The position numbers were made by a program, and so were the translations under genes. From positions 1 through 35,496 of the forward strand of contig MPUH01000772.1 of the NCBI GenBank assembly GCA_001970955.1: a stretch of DNA of 35,496 nt, given 5' to 3'. This DNA is from Stentor coeruleus. Its lineage: Eukaryota > Ciliophora > Heterotrichea > Heterotrichida > Stentoridae. The notes beneath the pieces were generated by a model. The model did no database searches. It was not told where the DNA came from and saw only the letters and a program-made list of their open reading frames with translations. Shown piece by piece: positions 1 to 8,600 of this stretch (position 1 is its first letter; each line of letters opens with the position of its first letter).

Positions 1-506
1 TCCCTAAATGGATTAGAGTTGTTATATGAAAGGTATTCCTGAAATTAAATAATTTATAGTGAAACTTATCGAGCATATTAACATTAGCAGATTTTACCAT
101 ATCTATAATCAAGCTTACGAGCTCGTCTTTATTATCATCGCTTATTGAAATTACCTTAGAATAAATTATCATCGCTTATTGAAATTACCTTAGAATAGTT
201 ACCTGCACATTGATCGCATATAAGTTGGAAATTTTCCTTGCTTACAAATGTTGCTTTATTGCTTGCATGAATTTCGCAGCTAAAATAATCTTTCACAAGT
301 GATTTTATGAAAAAGTATCTTTCTTTTATATGAGAATTCAATTGTTTGAAGATAAGCATTCTTCTTTCAGGGCTAATCTTTTTCTTAATGTTTTCAAAGT
401 GACTTATAATATATTCTTTCATATCTTTCTCGCTTAAATTTTCTGAATTTGATTCTAAAATAACTTTTTTGCTTTCTTCTTCTAATATATTCGACTCCTC
501 AAGCAT
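1..506 (-). CDS. Zinc-module protein, incomplete at the window edge, interrupted by a 34-bp duplication
   Basis: The ATG at 506 opens a reading frame that stops at 156. An acidic, Glu/Ser-rich N-terminus is followed by a helical ISPERR segment (about residue 45) and a Cys-x2-His ... Cys-x2-Cys module (CEIH and CDQC). The neighbour at 1696-2685 has the same order: ISPERRR, then CDTH and CSEC. The stop is caused by a tandem duplication with a 34-bp period (131-163 and 165-197). With one copy the frame stays open to base 1, and the continuation resembles the neighbour (DKFHYKLF here against DKNHYELY there). The gene therefore runs off the left edge. The duplication may be a true frameshifting mutation or an assembly duplication. 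The function is unknown; a zinc-binding or ubiquitin-ligase-like role is inferred from the paralogue. Confidence 0.6.
131..198. repeat. 34-bp tandem duplication inside a gene
   Basis: A 33-nt sequence beginning attatcatcgcttattgaaa occurs at 131-163 and again at 165-197, separated by one base, so the period is 34. Because 34 is not a multiple of three, it shifts the frame of the gene on the minus strand. Confidence 0.9.
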
Positions 507-866
507 TTATATTATATTAGCACATATATGGTAATTAAAGAAATTATAAAAGCAAAGGATTTAGAAAATATAATTACAGTGATTCTTAATAAAATATCTA
601 AAAGAAAGTAAAATATCAGGAATATTTTAATTTCATATTCTAAACCAAGCTGCTTATATTTTTTTAGCTTAGAATAATTGCATAAATATATTTTTTTTTA
701 ATATAAACAGCTTAATTTTTCATACACTTAAAATTTGCATCAAAAGCTAAATAGATTTAGTATAATTTTAGCGATAATTCAAATAATATTTTTTTTGTAG
801 ACAACTAGTAATTCTATTTTCATAGTCAGCTTTTCTATTCCATAAATTATTTTTAGGCTAATCTAA
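507..866. other. Intergenic, AT-rich
   Basis: About 360 bases between two minus-strand genes. It holds long T runs and no reading frame, tRNA-like or repeat structure that I can see. It should carry the promoter of the gene that starts at 506. Confidence 0.5.
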
Positions 867-1706
867 CTACCTATAAAAGTGATTATTACTCTCTAAAAGG
901 TCAAAATATATCTTTTCAGAGTAAATCAAACCAAATATAATTCCCCCTATTGCATTGTTCCCTTTCTCAGCTTTCTCGTTCTTTAATCTTTTTATAGTAA
1001 ATTTAGGATTTGTATTCCTACAATAAGGCCTTCCATGAAAAAATGTCCCTTCAGTATACACTTTAATTTTATACTTTTTTTCTTCTTTAACTTCAATACC
1101 ATATGGAAATATAATATTTGAATATATTTTATTCATTTCAAGTGCTTTTTCATCCAATATCTCATATGGAAGACAAAGGATCCGACTAAATTGATGGGTT
1201 TTCTTTTCACTAATAATGACTATAGTAAACTTAGTAAGTCCTGAATAATATAAATATCCACTTTTTGTTCTTCTTATAGGATTTCCTATTACTAATCCAT
1301 TTAAGAGAAAGCTTTCTGATGATTTTAAGGTAAATCCACATAGTTCACCTTCATTAATAGAAAATAAATTAAATGATCGAAATTGAGGAATATAGTCATA
1401 GGAAATAATATATAAGATGTAATTAGATAAAGATTCTCGTCTTTCTTTTAATTCATAATTCTTATTATCTGTATATTCTACACTTAAAGGTAACCTCAAA
1501 TAATTAATAATAGCTTTAAGTGTTATTTGATCAGTTTTCCTTTTCTTATAATTCTTATCTATTATCTGATTTCTAAGTTTATATGCAATAGCGTCTACAG
1601 CACTAAGTAAGTTAGAAGATCCACTATGATTGCATTTTCCACAAACAGCTTTGCATGTAAAATAATTAAACTTTAGGGCTAATTCTTTATGATTCTCACA
1701 GTACAA
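867..1706 (-). CDS. 3' part of the zinc-module gene, with a PHR-like domain; lacks its own ATG
   Basis: This frame encodes about 280 residues. It begins with another Cys-x2-His / Cys-x2-Cys module (CENH, then CGKC). A helical stretch follows, then a beta-rich C-terminal half (about residues 105-275) that reminds me of PHR domains, with an FTLKSSESFLLNG strand and a late GRPYCRNTNPKF segment. The PHR call is weak. There is no ATG near the start: the open frame follows a TAA and first passes TTG at 1706. It overlaps the end of the 1696-2685 frame by 11 bases, in the +1 frame. The simplest reading is one gene (867-2685) broken by a single extra base in the AAAA run at about 1707-1710. I searched for a 15/16-nt GT-AG intron that would bridge the frames and found none. 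Confidence 0.55.
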   Translation of the reverse strand: MYCENHKELALKFNYFTCKAVCGKCNHSGSSNLLSAVDAIAYKLRNQIIDKNYKKRKTDQITLKAIINYLRLPLSVEYTDNKNYELKERRESLSNYILYIISYDYIPQFRSFNLFSINEGELCGFTLKSSESFLLNGLVIGNPIRRTKSGYLYYSGLTKFTIVIISEKKTHQFSRILCLPYEILDEKALEMNKIYSNIIFPYGIEVKEEKKYKIKVYTEGTFFHGRPYCRNTNPKFTIKRLKNEKAEKGNNAIGGIIFGLIYSEKIYFDLLESNNHFYR

Positions 1707-2685
1707 TTTTAGTATTAATTATGCTCATCAGTTTTGTATTTAGTTTTAAGTTGGGTATATTATAAAATCTATTACAAATCATGCATTTATCTGATTTTTG
1801 CAAATGATCTTCACATACATTATGTAAACAAGGAAGCTTATAAACTTTATTCTGATAACCCATAAGCCCATGATTGCATTTATTATTTTTTTCTTCAAAT
1901 CGATAATGGCAAGTAATATTATAATCAAGTATATCAACTTTAACACTATCATTAAGAGGAAGAATTTCCAATTTGCATATAGAGCAGGAATCATATATTT
2001 CACTAGTACAACATTTAAAACATAGCACATGACCACATGAATTCTTAACCCCAGACAAAGCCCCGAAGCTAATTTTTTTTATACAAACACAGCATCTGGG
2101 TATTTTAACTTTAAATTTTTCAATAATTGACTTACCAAGTAAAATAAGAGAGACAATATTATTTGAAAAATCTTTTGCATATAATTCATAATGATTTTTA
2201 TCAAGAAGCAAAATCCCTACAGTTTTTGCTAGGTTTAAAATTCCCCCGATGATTTTATTAGTGTCTGTTTTTAAGGATGCTGTGTATTCAGTATTAGTTT
2301 GTAAGCATTCAGAGCATTTTAATGTGAAATTTAATAAGTCAATTAACTCTGCAGGTTTATCATCATGTGTATCACAGTATAATTCAAGGGTTATAAGTGG
2401 GTATATGAATTTACACTTTGATAATAATTCTTCAAGTGGGGCTGAATCTAATAACCATCTACGTCTCTCAGGACTGATGAGTTTCCTTATGTCTTGGAAG
2501 TGATTATCTATGAAAAGTTTAGCTTCATTGAACTTAATGTTATTGTCTTTAGTTATAAGGTTAGCTTCACAATCTTCACAATTGCAATTGAAATTTTTGA
2601 TATCAATTTTGTAGCAGGGTTTATTATGAATGCTGCATGCTATAATAAGCTTATCATCAAGATTTACTTTTTGATTAAAATGCAT
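1696..2685 (-). CDS. RING/B-box-like multi-zinc-module protein (5' part of a frameshifted gene)
   Basis: The start is the ATG at 2685; the longer frame to 2694 begins with TTG and is unlikely to be used. In order there are a CSIH...CEDC module near the N-terminus, an ISPERRR helical segment, a CDTH...CSEC module, and a RING-like cluster (CCVCIKK ... CGHVLCFKCC ... CSICK). A second Cys/His cluster follows (CNHG ... CLHNVCEDH ... CMIC). RING and B-box modules of this kind usually belong to ubiquitin E3 ligases, but that role is inferred. The frame ends in TGA just as the 867-1706 frame picks up with the next zinc module, so the two are probably one protein of about 610 residues disrupted by a 1-nt indel. 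It is paralogous to the gene at the left edge. Confidence 0.6.
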   Translation of the reverse strand: MHFNQKVNLDDKLIIACSIHNKPCYKIDIKNFNCNCEDCEANLITKDNNIKFNEAKLFIDNHFQDIRKLISPERRRWLLDSAPLEELLSKCKFIYPLITLELYCDTHDDKPAELIDLLNFTLKCSECLQTNTEYTASLKTDTNKIIGGILNLAKTVGILLLDKNHYELYAKDFSNNIVSLILLGKSIIEKFKVKIPRCCVCIKKISFGALSGVKNSCGHVLCFKCCTSEIYDSCSICKLEILPLNDSVKVDILDYNITCHYRFEEKNNKCNHGLMGYQNKVYKLPCLHNVCEDHLQKSDKCMICNRFYNIPNLKLNTKLMSIINTKIVL

Positions 2686-3394
2686 TATAACCAAATTGCA
2701 GAAAAAAAATAGGCCATATTTATGAGAGGATTTGCTTTATATAAGGCTTACACATATTATAAACTTTACTTATTGGAATAAATACAACTTTCAAATGTTT
2801 ATTTAAGCAAGTTATCTAATTTTATGGCATATTTCATAAGGAAATCTATATTTCTAAGTAAGATTATTTATATAGACAATCTTATATTACAATATTTAGA
2901 CATAAACAAAGGATTGTTTTTACTTGTATAAAATGATGCCAATTGATTGCTATTGATTTAAAACGTGAATAATTGTTAGAATATAGTTTATAAGCTAAAT
3001 ATGTAAATATAGACTATTGATTTAAAACGTGAATAATTGTTAGGATATAGTTTATAAGCTAAATATGTAAATATAGACTATATTATAATCATATAATTAA
3101 ATAGATTATTTTTTGTACTAAGCTATTTTTTAATATGAGAGATTTAGCGTTTTTGCAACATTAAGTAAATATTTACATAATTCAGAGAAATTATATATAT
3201 TTTATTTATTAGAATTTTTTAAATACCTTCATAAACAATTCAAATTATTTAAAAAATGCAGCATCTAGTTAGTAGTTTACAATAGCTAATAGTTCAATCT
3301 AGCTTAATGATACAACACGGGCAAAATTAAAAAAAATTCTTTGATTTTACCTTAGGATATTTAACACTAATTTATATTCATATAATATACTTTC
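2686..3394. other. Intergenic, AT-rich, divergent promoter side
   Basis: This lies between the minus-strand zinc-module gene and the plus-strand kinase gene. Apart from the 64-bp tandem duplication listed separately I see no gene or RNA structure here. Confidence 0.5.
2951..3078. repeat. 64-bp tandem duplication
   Basis: Copy 1 is 2951-3014 and copy 2 is 3015-3078. They differ at one base (A at 2980, G at 3044). The sequence is non-coding. It may be a real duplication or an unmerged assembly overlap, but the mismatch and the lack of an N favour a real one. Confidence 0.85.
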
Positions 3395-3453
3395 CAGCTA
3401 AAATAATAGTGTGCTAACTTTATATCTCACTCGTTTATACTATTATTTAGCTG
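3395..3453. repeat. Imperfect inverted repeat (hairpin)
   Basis: The left arm cagctaaaataatagt (3395-3410) is matched by the reverse complement on the right, actattatttagctg (3439-3453), with one base missing. The 28-nt spacer would be the loop. The right arm overlaps the first 13-bp direct repeat that flanks the GC-rich segment. Confidence 0.75.
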
Positions 3454-3785
3454 ATTATATATATTAAAATAGAGGATTGGGGAAAGGTTTTTGCCAGATT
3501 CTCAGAGAATTTTTATCTTTTGATGGTCATGGCCAGAATGATTCTTCTCGCGACCTCCGATAAGAATAAGCCAGACCTAGTGCCAACAAGTATAGCTGCT
3601 AGAGCCGAGGCTCAAACAAGTTTTTTTCGCATTAACGGGAAAAAATAGAGGGTCCGAAAGTATCTAGCGAAAAGAAAAACTATAGCTAGATTCAACTCCG
3701 GGGTTAGAAATATCTTAGACTTTTCCAAAGGAATGTGATGCTTAGGGTTATTTAATCTCTTATTAATCATTCATTTAGCTGATTA
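3445..3785. repeat. 13-bp direct repeats flanking the GC-rich segment
   Basis: The sequence atttagctgatta occurs at 3445-3457 and 3773-3785, one copy on each side of the GC-rich structured segment. A pair like this resembles a target-site duplication but could be chance in AT-rich DNA. Confidence 0.55.
3471..3745. ncRNA. Candidate structured non-coding RNA, class unknown
   Basis: The segment 3481-3720 has 98 G+C in 240 bases (41%), against about 20-22% in flanking 60-base lines. It holds no convincing reading frame. Several hairpins are visible: attctt/aagaat around 3541-3567, gagcc/ggctc at about 3602-3613, ttttttc/gaaaaaa around 3622-3645, and atctagc/gctagat at 3662-3691. The hexamer gccaga occurs three times (about 3493, 3532, 3570). 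On the plus strand a TATA-like stretch at 3456-3469 lies just upstream and a run of seven T at 3621-3627 could end a Pol III transcript, giving RNA of about 150 nt; the GC-rich part continues to about 3745. I could not match it to RNase P/MRP, SRP, telomerase, U1-U6 or tRNA signatures. The strand is not proven. Confidence 0.45.
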
Positions 3786-4119
3786 CTATGCTTATTTTAG
3801 CAAACTTTCATTTTATTACATATACAAATGAATATAATAATGGATTCATTTATATAAAAATAATAGTCTCCAGCTATTATATAAACATAAATCATATTCA
3901 TTCTACTTTTTATAATATTTTATCCATATGCATAAAGTGAATATCTATTCTAAACATCAAATGAATAAATATAAAAACAACTAAACAATAATACCCAACT
4001 AATTATAAGCAAGCTCACTTCACACAAATAAATACTACCTTTACTATTAATTTTTTTTTACCAAATAATGAATTAACTTCAAATTTAATTTAAATCCATT
4101 TTATTATAAAATATAGTTT

Positions 4120-5271
4120 ATGGGAGCTTGCCATATTAGTGGAGAATTCGACTCAGCTGAAAGATTAAGCAAGTTTGATTTTGAATACGTTAAAGCTATC
4201 GGAAGAGGAGCTCTAGGTCTAGTCTGGAGAGTTGTGCATAAAAAAACTCGTATGCAATTAGCAATAAAGGAAATAGAAAAAGATAACATCCCATCAAAAG
4301 AGGCGTTGCATTCAGTTCTCAACGAAAGAAGTCTTTTATCAATACTAAATCATCCATTCATCATTAACATTAACTTTGCATTTCAGGATAGAAAAAAACT
4401 CTATCTTGGACTAGACTTAAAACTTGGAGGTGACCTTCGTTATCATATGATTAAGCGAAAACGTACTGAACCTGAAATGAAATTTATTATAGCATGTATA
4501 TTACAAGGTTTAGGATATCTTCATTCAAAGCATGTAATACATAAAGATATAAAACCAGAAAATATTATCTATGATACTAAAGGTTATGCATTTTTAACAG
4601 ATTTTGGCACTTCTACAATATTAAAAGAAGATAATTGTTCAGAAACTTCAGGAACTCCAGGTTATATGGCTCCTGAAGTAATATGTCGCCAAAACCACAG
4701 TTTTACTTCAGATTATTTTGCTTTAGGAGTCATTTTATATGAAAACATAATAGGAATCCGCCCATATCAAGGAAGAAACCGTAAAGAAATTCGTGAAGCT
4801 ATACTAGAAAAACAAGTAAAAATCCTCCCATCTGAAATCCCTGTAGACTGGAGCGACGAGGCGGTAAATTTCTGTAACAAACTCCTTAAAAGAAAACCAA
4901 ATACACGACTTGGGGCAAACGGAATAAACGAATTAAAATCTCATCCATGGCTTAACGACATTTCCGAAGAAATGTTACAAAATTTTGAACTAAAAGCCCC
5001 ATTTGTCCCAGTTGATAACGACAATTTTGATCATGAACACGTTAATTTCTATAAAAATCGTGAAAGGCATCGAGAAAAAACTACTAAAAATGATTTCTTA
5101 GGATATTTCTACATNTTAAAAGCCCCATTTGTCCCAGTTGATAACGACAATTTTGATCATGAACACGTTAATTTCTATAAAAATAGTGAAAGGCATCGAG
5201 AAAAAATTACTAAAAATGATTTCTTAGGATATTTCTACATCCTATCCCCTTCATCAAAACAGAAAAATTAA
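4120..5271 (+). CDS. AGC-family (YANK/STK32-like) serine/threonine kinase with acylation-type N-terminus
   Basis: The kinase core is complete: glycine loop GRGALG (residues 28-33), ATP-binding Lys in AIKE (K50), helix-C Glu in NER (E69), catalytic loop HKDIKPEN (141-148), TDFG (160-163) and GTPGYMAPE (178-186). The HRD arginine is Lys. The start MGACHISG fits N-myristoylation at Gly2 plus palmitoylation at Cys4, so a membrane location is likely. Overall form and length resemble YANK/STK32 kinases, but the subfamily is inferred. The C-terminal tail appears twice only because of an assembly join: an N at 5115 sits between two 125-nt copies that differ at three bases. With one copy the protein is about 341 residues. 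A small membrane-protein gene follows 29 bases downstream on the same strand. Confidence 0.85.
   Translation: MGACHISGEFDSAERLSKFDFEYVKAIGRGALGLVWRVVHKKTRMQLAIKEIEKDNIPSKEALHSVLNERSLLSILNHPFIININFAFQDRKKLYLGLDLKLGGDLRYHMIKRKRTEPEMKFIIACILQGLGYLHSKHVIHKDIKPENIIYDTKGYAFLTDFGTSTILKEDNCSETSGTPGYMAPEVICRQNHSFTSDYFALGVILYENIIGIRPYQGRNRKEIREAILEKQVKILPSEIPVDWSDEAVNFCNKLLKRKPNTRLGANGINELKSHPWLNDISEEMLQNFELKAPFVPVDNDNFDHEHVNFYKNRERHREKTTKNDFLGYFYXLKAPFVPVDNDNFDHEHVNFYKNSERHREKITKNDFLGYFYILSPSSKQKN
4990..5240. other. Assembly join: 125-nt duplicate around a single N
   Basis: Copies are 4990-5114 and 5116-5240 around the N at 5115, with three mismatches (4990/5116 C/T, a C/A giving Arg/Ser, a C/T giving Thr/Ile). 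The spacing of 126 is divisible by three, so the frame stays open and the kinase tail is doubled. The mismatches suggest two alleles or sequencing variants. Confidence 0.85.
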
Positions 5272-5300
5272 CTAATGTATTACTTAACCATATATAATAA

Positions 5301-5624
5301 ATGGAAAACCCTCAAGTCAGAAAATCGCTTTACCTTTGGTCTGGAGTTTGTCTTGGGTTTTTATTATTCCTCATAATAATCTACAATAGTAATTCTGAGA
5401 ATTACTGGGAACCTTTAACAGAAAAAGTGACAAGCGTAAGTGATAGATTTGTTTCACATTTAGAAGACCTTAAAACCTTGCATAGTATTCATAAAGAGCT
5501 TTATAGCTTAACATCTTTTTTAGGCTCAGCTGTGAACTGCTCTTTACCTGTTGCTGATTTCAATCTATTTTTAGCGAAAACTGATATAAAAATAGCTGTG
5601 TTTAAATATGCAGGTAACTTTTAG
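5301..5624 (+). CDS. Small single-pass membrane protein, unknown function
   Basis: 107 residues from the ATG at 5301. One hydrophobic helix near the N-terminus (about residues 11-28, including LGFLLFLIIIYN) is followed by an 80-residue region with a weakly coiled-coil-like heptad character. The helix could be a signal anchor (type II) or a signal peptide. I recognise no family. It starts only 29 bases after the kinase stop and ends 14 bases before the stop of the convergent gene on the other strand, which is very tight even for a compact genome. Confidence 0.6.
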   Translation: MENPQVRKSLYLWSGVCLGFLLFLIIIYNSNSENYWEPLTEKVTSVSDRFVSHLEDLKTLHSIHKELYSLTSFLGSAVNCSLPVADFNLFLAKTDIKIAVFKYAGNF

Positions 5625-5638
5625 TAATACTTATTAAC

Positions 5639-8600
5639 TTACAAATCTAAGCTTTTTTCTGCACCAGAAGCTTTAGAAGACACTGTATTTAGAAAATCCG
5701 TCTGTTTTTTCCCTGAGAATTTGCTTAAAAAATCATCATCGCCAATATCGTTTAATCTTTGCTTAAAAACAGTGTTTTGATCTTTTATACTTTTCAGCTC
5801 TGTTGCTAATTTTTGATACTCCGATCTCAAATCCCTAACCCTAGACTCAGGGTCTTTATTAAAATTCTTCATTTCATTACGAAATTTGTTTAGTTCTTCA
5901 AAAGCACTTAGTTTCATATTCTGTTCTCTTTCTAAAGTTTTTTTCAAGAACTTTAATTCTCTTTGATATCTTTTATGATGTGGGATATACTCTTGCCCAG
6001 CTTTTTCTTCCGAGATTTGTAAAGATTGCATTCGTTCCTTTTGTATATAAAATTGAGTTAATAATATCTGATTATCCTTATGTTCTATTTTTTCTTGTTG
6101 TTTAACACGTGCTTCTAATTCATTTAACCTTTTACCTTTATTTGATTTATATTGTTGTAAACGAAGTCTTTGATTATTCATATCTTCAATACTGGTTTGA
6201 AGTTTGTCTGCAAGTTTTTCTGCTGAAGCTAAGGATTGTTGGGTATATGAAAGTTCTTGTTTTAATAAGGCTTCTCGACGTTGGGATTCATTGAGTTGTT
6301 CCCAAAACTGTTGGTTCATTTCTAGTTGTTTTTGGAGGTCTTTTATATTGACTTGGAATTTGTGTTTTCTATAATGTTTAGCCCAGATTTTCATAAAACG
6401 GATTTTCGTGATTTGGCTTTGAAGGTTGTCTAAGTCGAGTTTTTGTTTTTTTTTAGTAAAGGAGATGTCTTCATTTAATAAATTATTGATTTGTTTAGCT
6501 TTAGATTTTGAAGTTTTACCTTGGATTTCAGTGAAAACTTGGGTTTTGTGAAAGGAGATATCAGCTTTGAGTTCTTGGGTGAGTTGAGCTTTGAAATGGT
6601 GGAAATTCTTTTTGAGGTCTTGGATTTTTCGGTTGTTGGTTTCGATTTCTTCTTTGTAGTCTAAATAAACAATGTCTCGGATTTGCTTTGGCATGAGTTT
6701 CATGTTAGCTTTGATTTCTTGTAGGCGTCGATGGTAACGATCTAGTTCATAGATAAGCGAATTTCCTTTTTGTGAAAGTTGAGAATTTACTATATTATCG
6801 AGGTTGCTTTGAAGATTTTTTAATGTACCATTCAGCTCTTTAATCTCCTCATCTTTCTGTCTTCCCAACCTATCATAATAACTTTTCTGCAATAAAAAGC
6901 TTTCCTCCCTAGCCCTAAACTCAGTTTCTTTAAACTTCACAATATTATCAGCGAATTTCTTAGTAAGTTTCGTCATATCCTTAACCAAATACACATGTGC
7001 TTTCCCACAAGTAGGTGCTTCAACTAAAGTGCATCTATTCCTCAATATATTCATATAATAATGCAAAGATCCAATTTTTCTAGTAATATCATTATAATTT
7101 CTATCAGCATTACAAGTAAACTCATTATGTATACTTATATTATTCTGTAACCTTGATGTATCTAGCACATATCCACATTCATTTTGTATAAACCCAACAG
7201 TATATTTACATAAATGCATTAAAAAAGTTTCCTTAAGTATTTTCGCTTCACTTATTGATTTAGCTAAATACTCATCTTCTCTTATAACTTTAGCAGCAAT
7301 ACTACTTTTCAACCCAATAGTATTATTATAATTCTTAACAATTTTGCTATATAACTTAGGACATGCTACAACTTCTTCACTAGTTTTTAATAAAAAATAT
7401 GCTCCTTTTAGTCTTAATGCATGAAGAACATTTTCTAAATACCCTTTTATAGTATCTAAAGCTCCAATTTGTTCTTTAACTTGTTTAATATGCACATGTT
7501 CTAATAATCTTTTTTCTAATTGTCTATGAAAATCCCCAGCATATTTCCTTATATGTAAAGAATTAGGGAGAAAAGCTGTGTCTATTTCTGGGATATATGC
7601 TGAGCTGATATGTTCTCTTGGGGAATTATCGATAAATAGTTTTTCTTCGCATAAAGTGACAAGTAAACATCCCTCAGCTTGTTTTGCAGCATTTTTTTTA
7701 ACATAAAGGCTTTTGCGGTTGTATCTAAAAGCTGGAGTTAATAAACTTAATAGCTCAGAACTGTCAATTGGGCGCTGGTCTTCTAAAGATTTAGTAAAAC
7801 TTTCAAAAACCACTATGGCGAATTTCTGATAATTAAGTTTTGCTGTTTCTATTATATAAGGAACCTGGTTTTCAATTGGGAGTTCTAAAATCTGATCATT
7901 AAGCACAGTCAGTTCATCTAGAGTCTCTTTGATTTTCATATAAAACCCATCAATAGGACTACTTTCTGATATCAACCCATCTACAGCTTTTAAGTTCATT
8001 TCATCTGTTTCCATTATTTCTTTTTTTCGCCAATAATTCTTCCCTTCTAAGACTATTTCCTGCAAATCCATCACATGGATGTTGTTCATACTAAGAAATT
8101 TAATCAAAAGTTTTATTTGGATTATATGCACCACAGCTCTTAAAACTTCTAATATTGACTTAGATTGAGATGTAAAAGGCCATTCATGTTCAATTGTTAT
8201 GTTTGATACACCATTGATATTTGTTCTTGGCCTAAATGCTAAAGATTTGATTTTTTTACTTATAACATCTGGAGTTTCAGCATAAAAATAAGGGTCCCAA
8301 TTTTTCCAAGGTTCATGAGATTTTATATTAGGAAAGTTTAATATTGTTTCAGTATTAAGGGCAATTTTTATATTAACCAACTTGCCTTCAGAGTCGAAAA
8401 TGTTACTAGAAACAAAGTGTTCATTATAAACCTCTGGGGGGATAATTCGTAATAGTCGTTTGAGTTCTTGAGAGACTTTTATTATATGGATTTTAATGCT
8501 TTGGGTGTAAATATCCCTTAAAATTTCCCTGCAGTAACCATTTACAAGCAAAGATATGAGGTTTCTACTAATAACTTCTTGATAAGGGCTTTTTTCACCA

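Noticed and set aside
1690-1712. 15-nt GT-AG candidate gtgagaatcataaag at the zinc-gene junction
   Set aside because: Removing it leads quickly to a stop and does not join the two frames. It also lacks the GTA start seen in the other introns.
1779-2712. Frames at 1779-2036 (minus), 2249-2503 and 2494-2712 (plus)
   Set aside because: They are shadows of the zinc-module gene in other frames; the true frame carries ordered Cys/His motifs.
3681-3700. tRNA B-box-like gattcaactcc in the GC-rich segment
   Set aside because: No pairing T stem, no A box at the right spacing, and no cloverleaf can be drawn.
3741-3750. Telomere-like cttagggtta
   Set aside because: A single short match and no tandem array. 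Heterotrich telomeres are, as I recall, 8-base repeats, and no such array occurs in the window.
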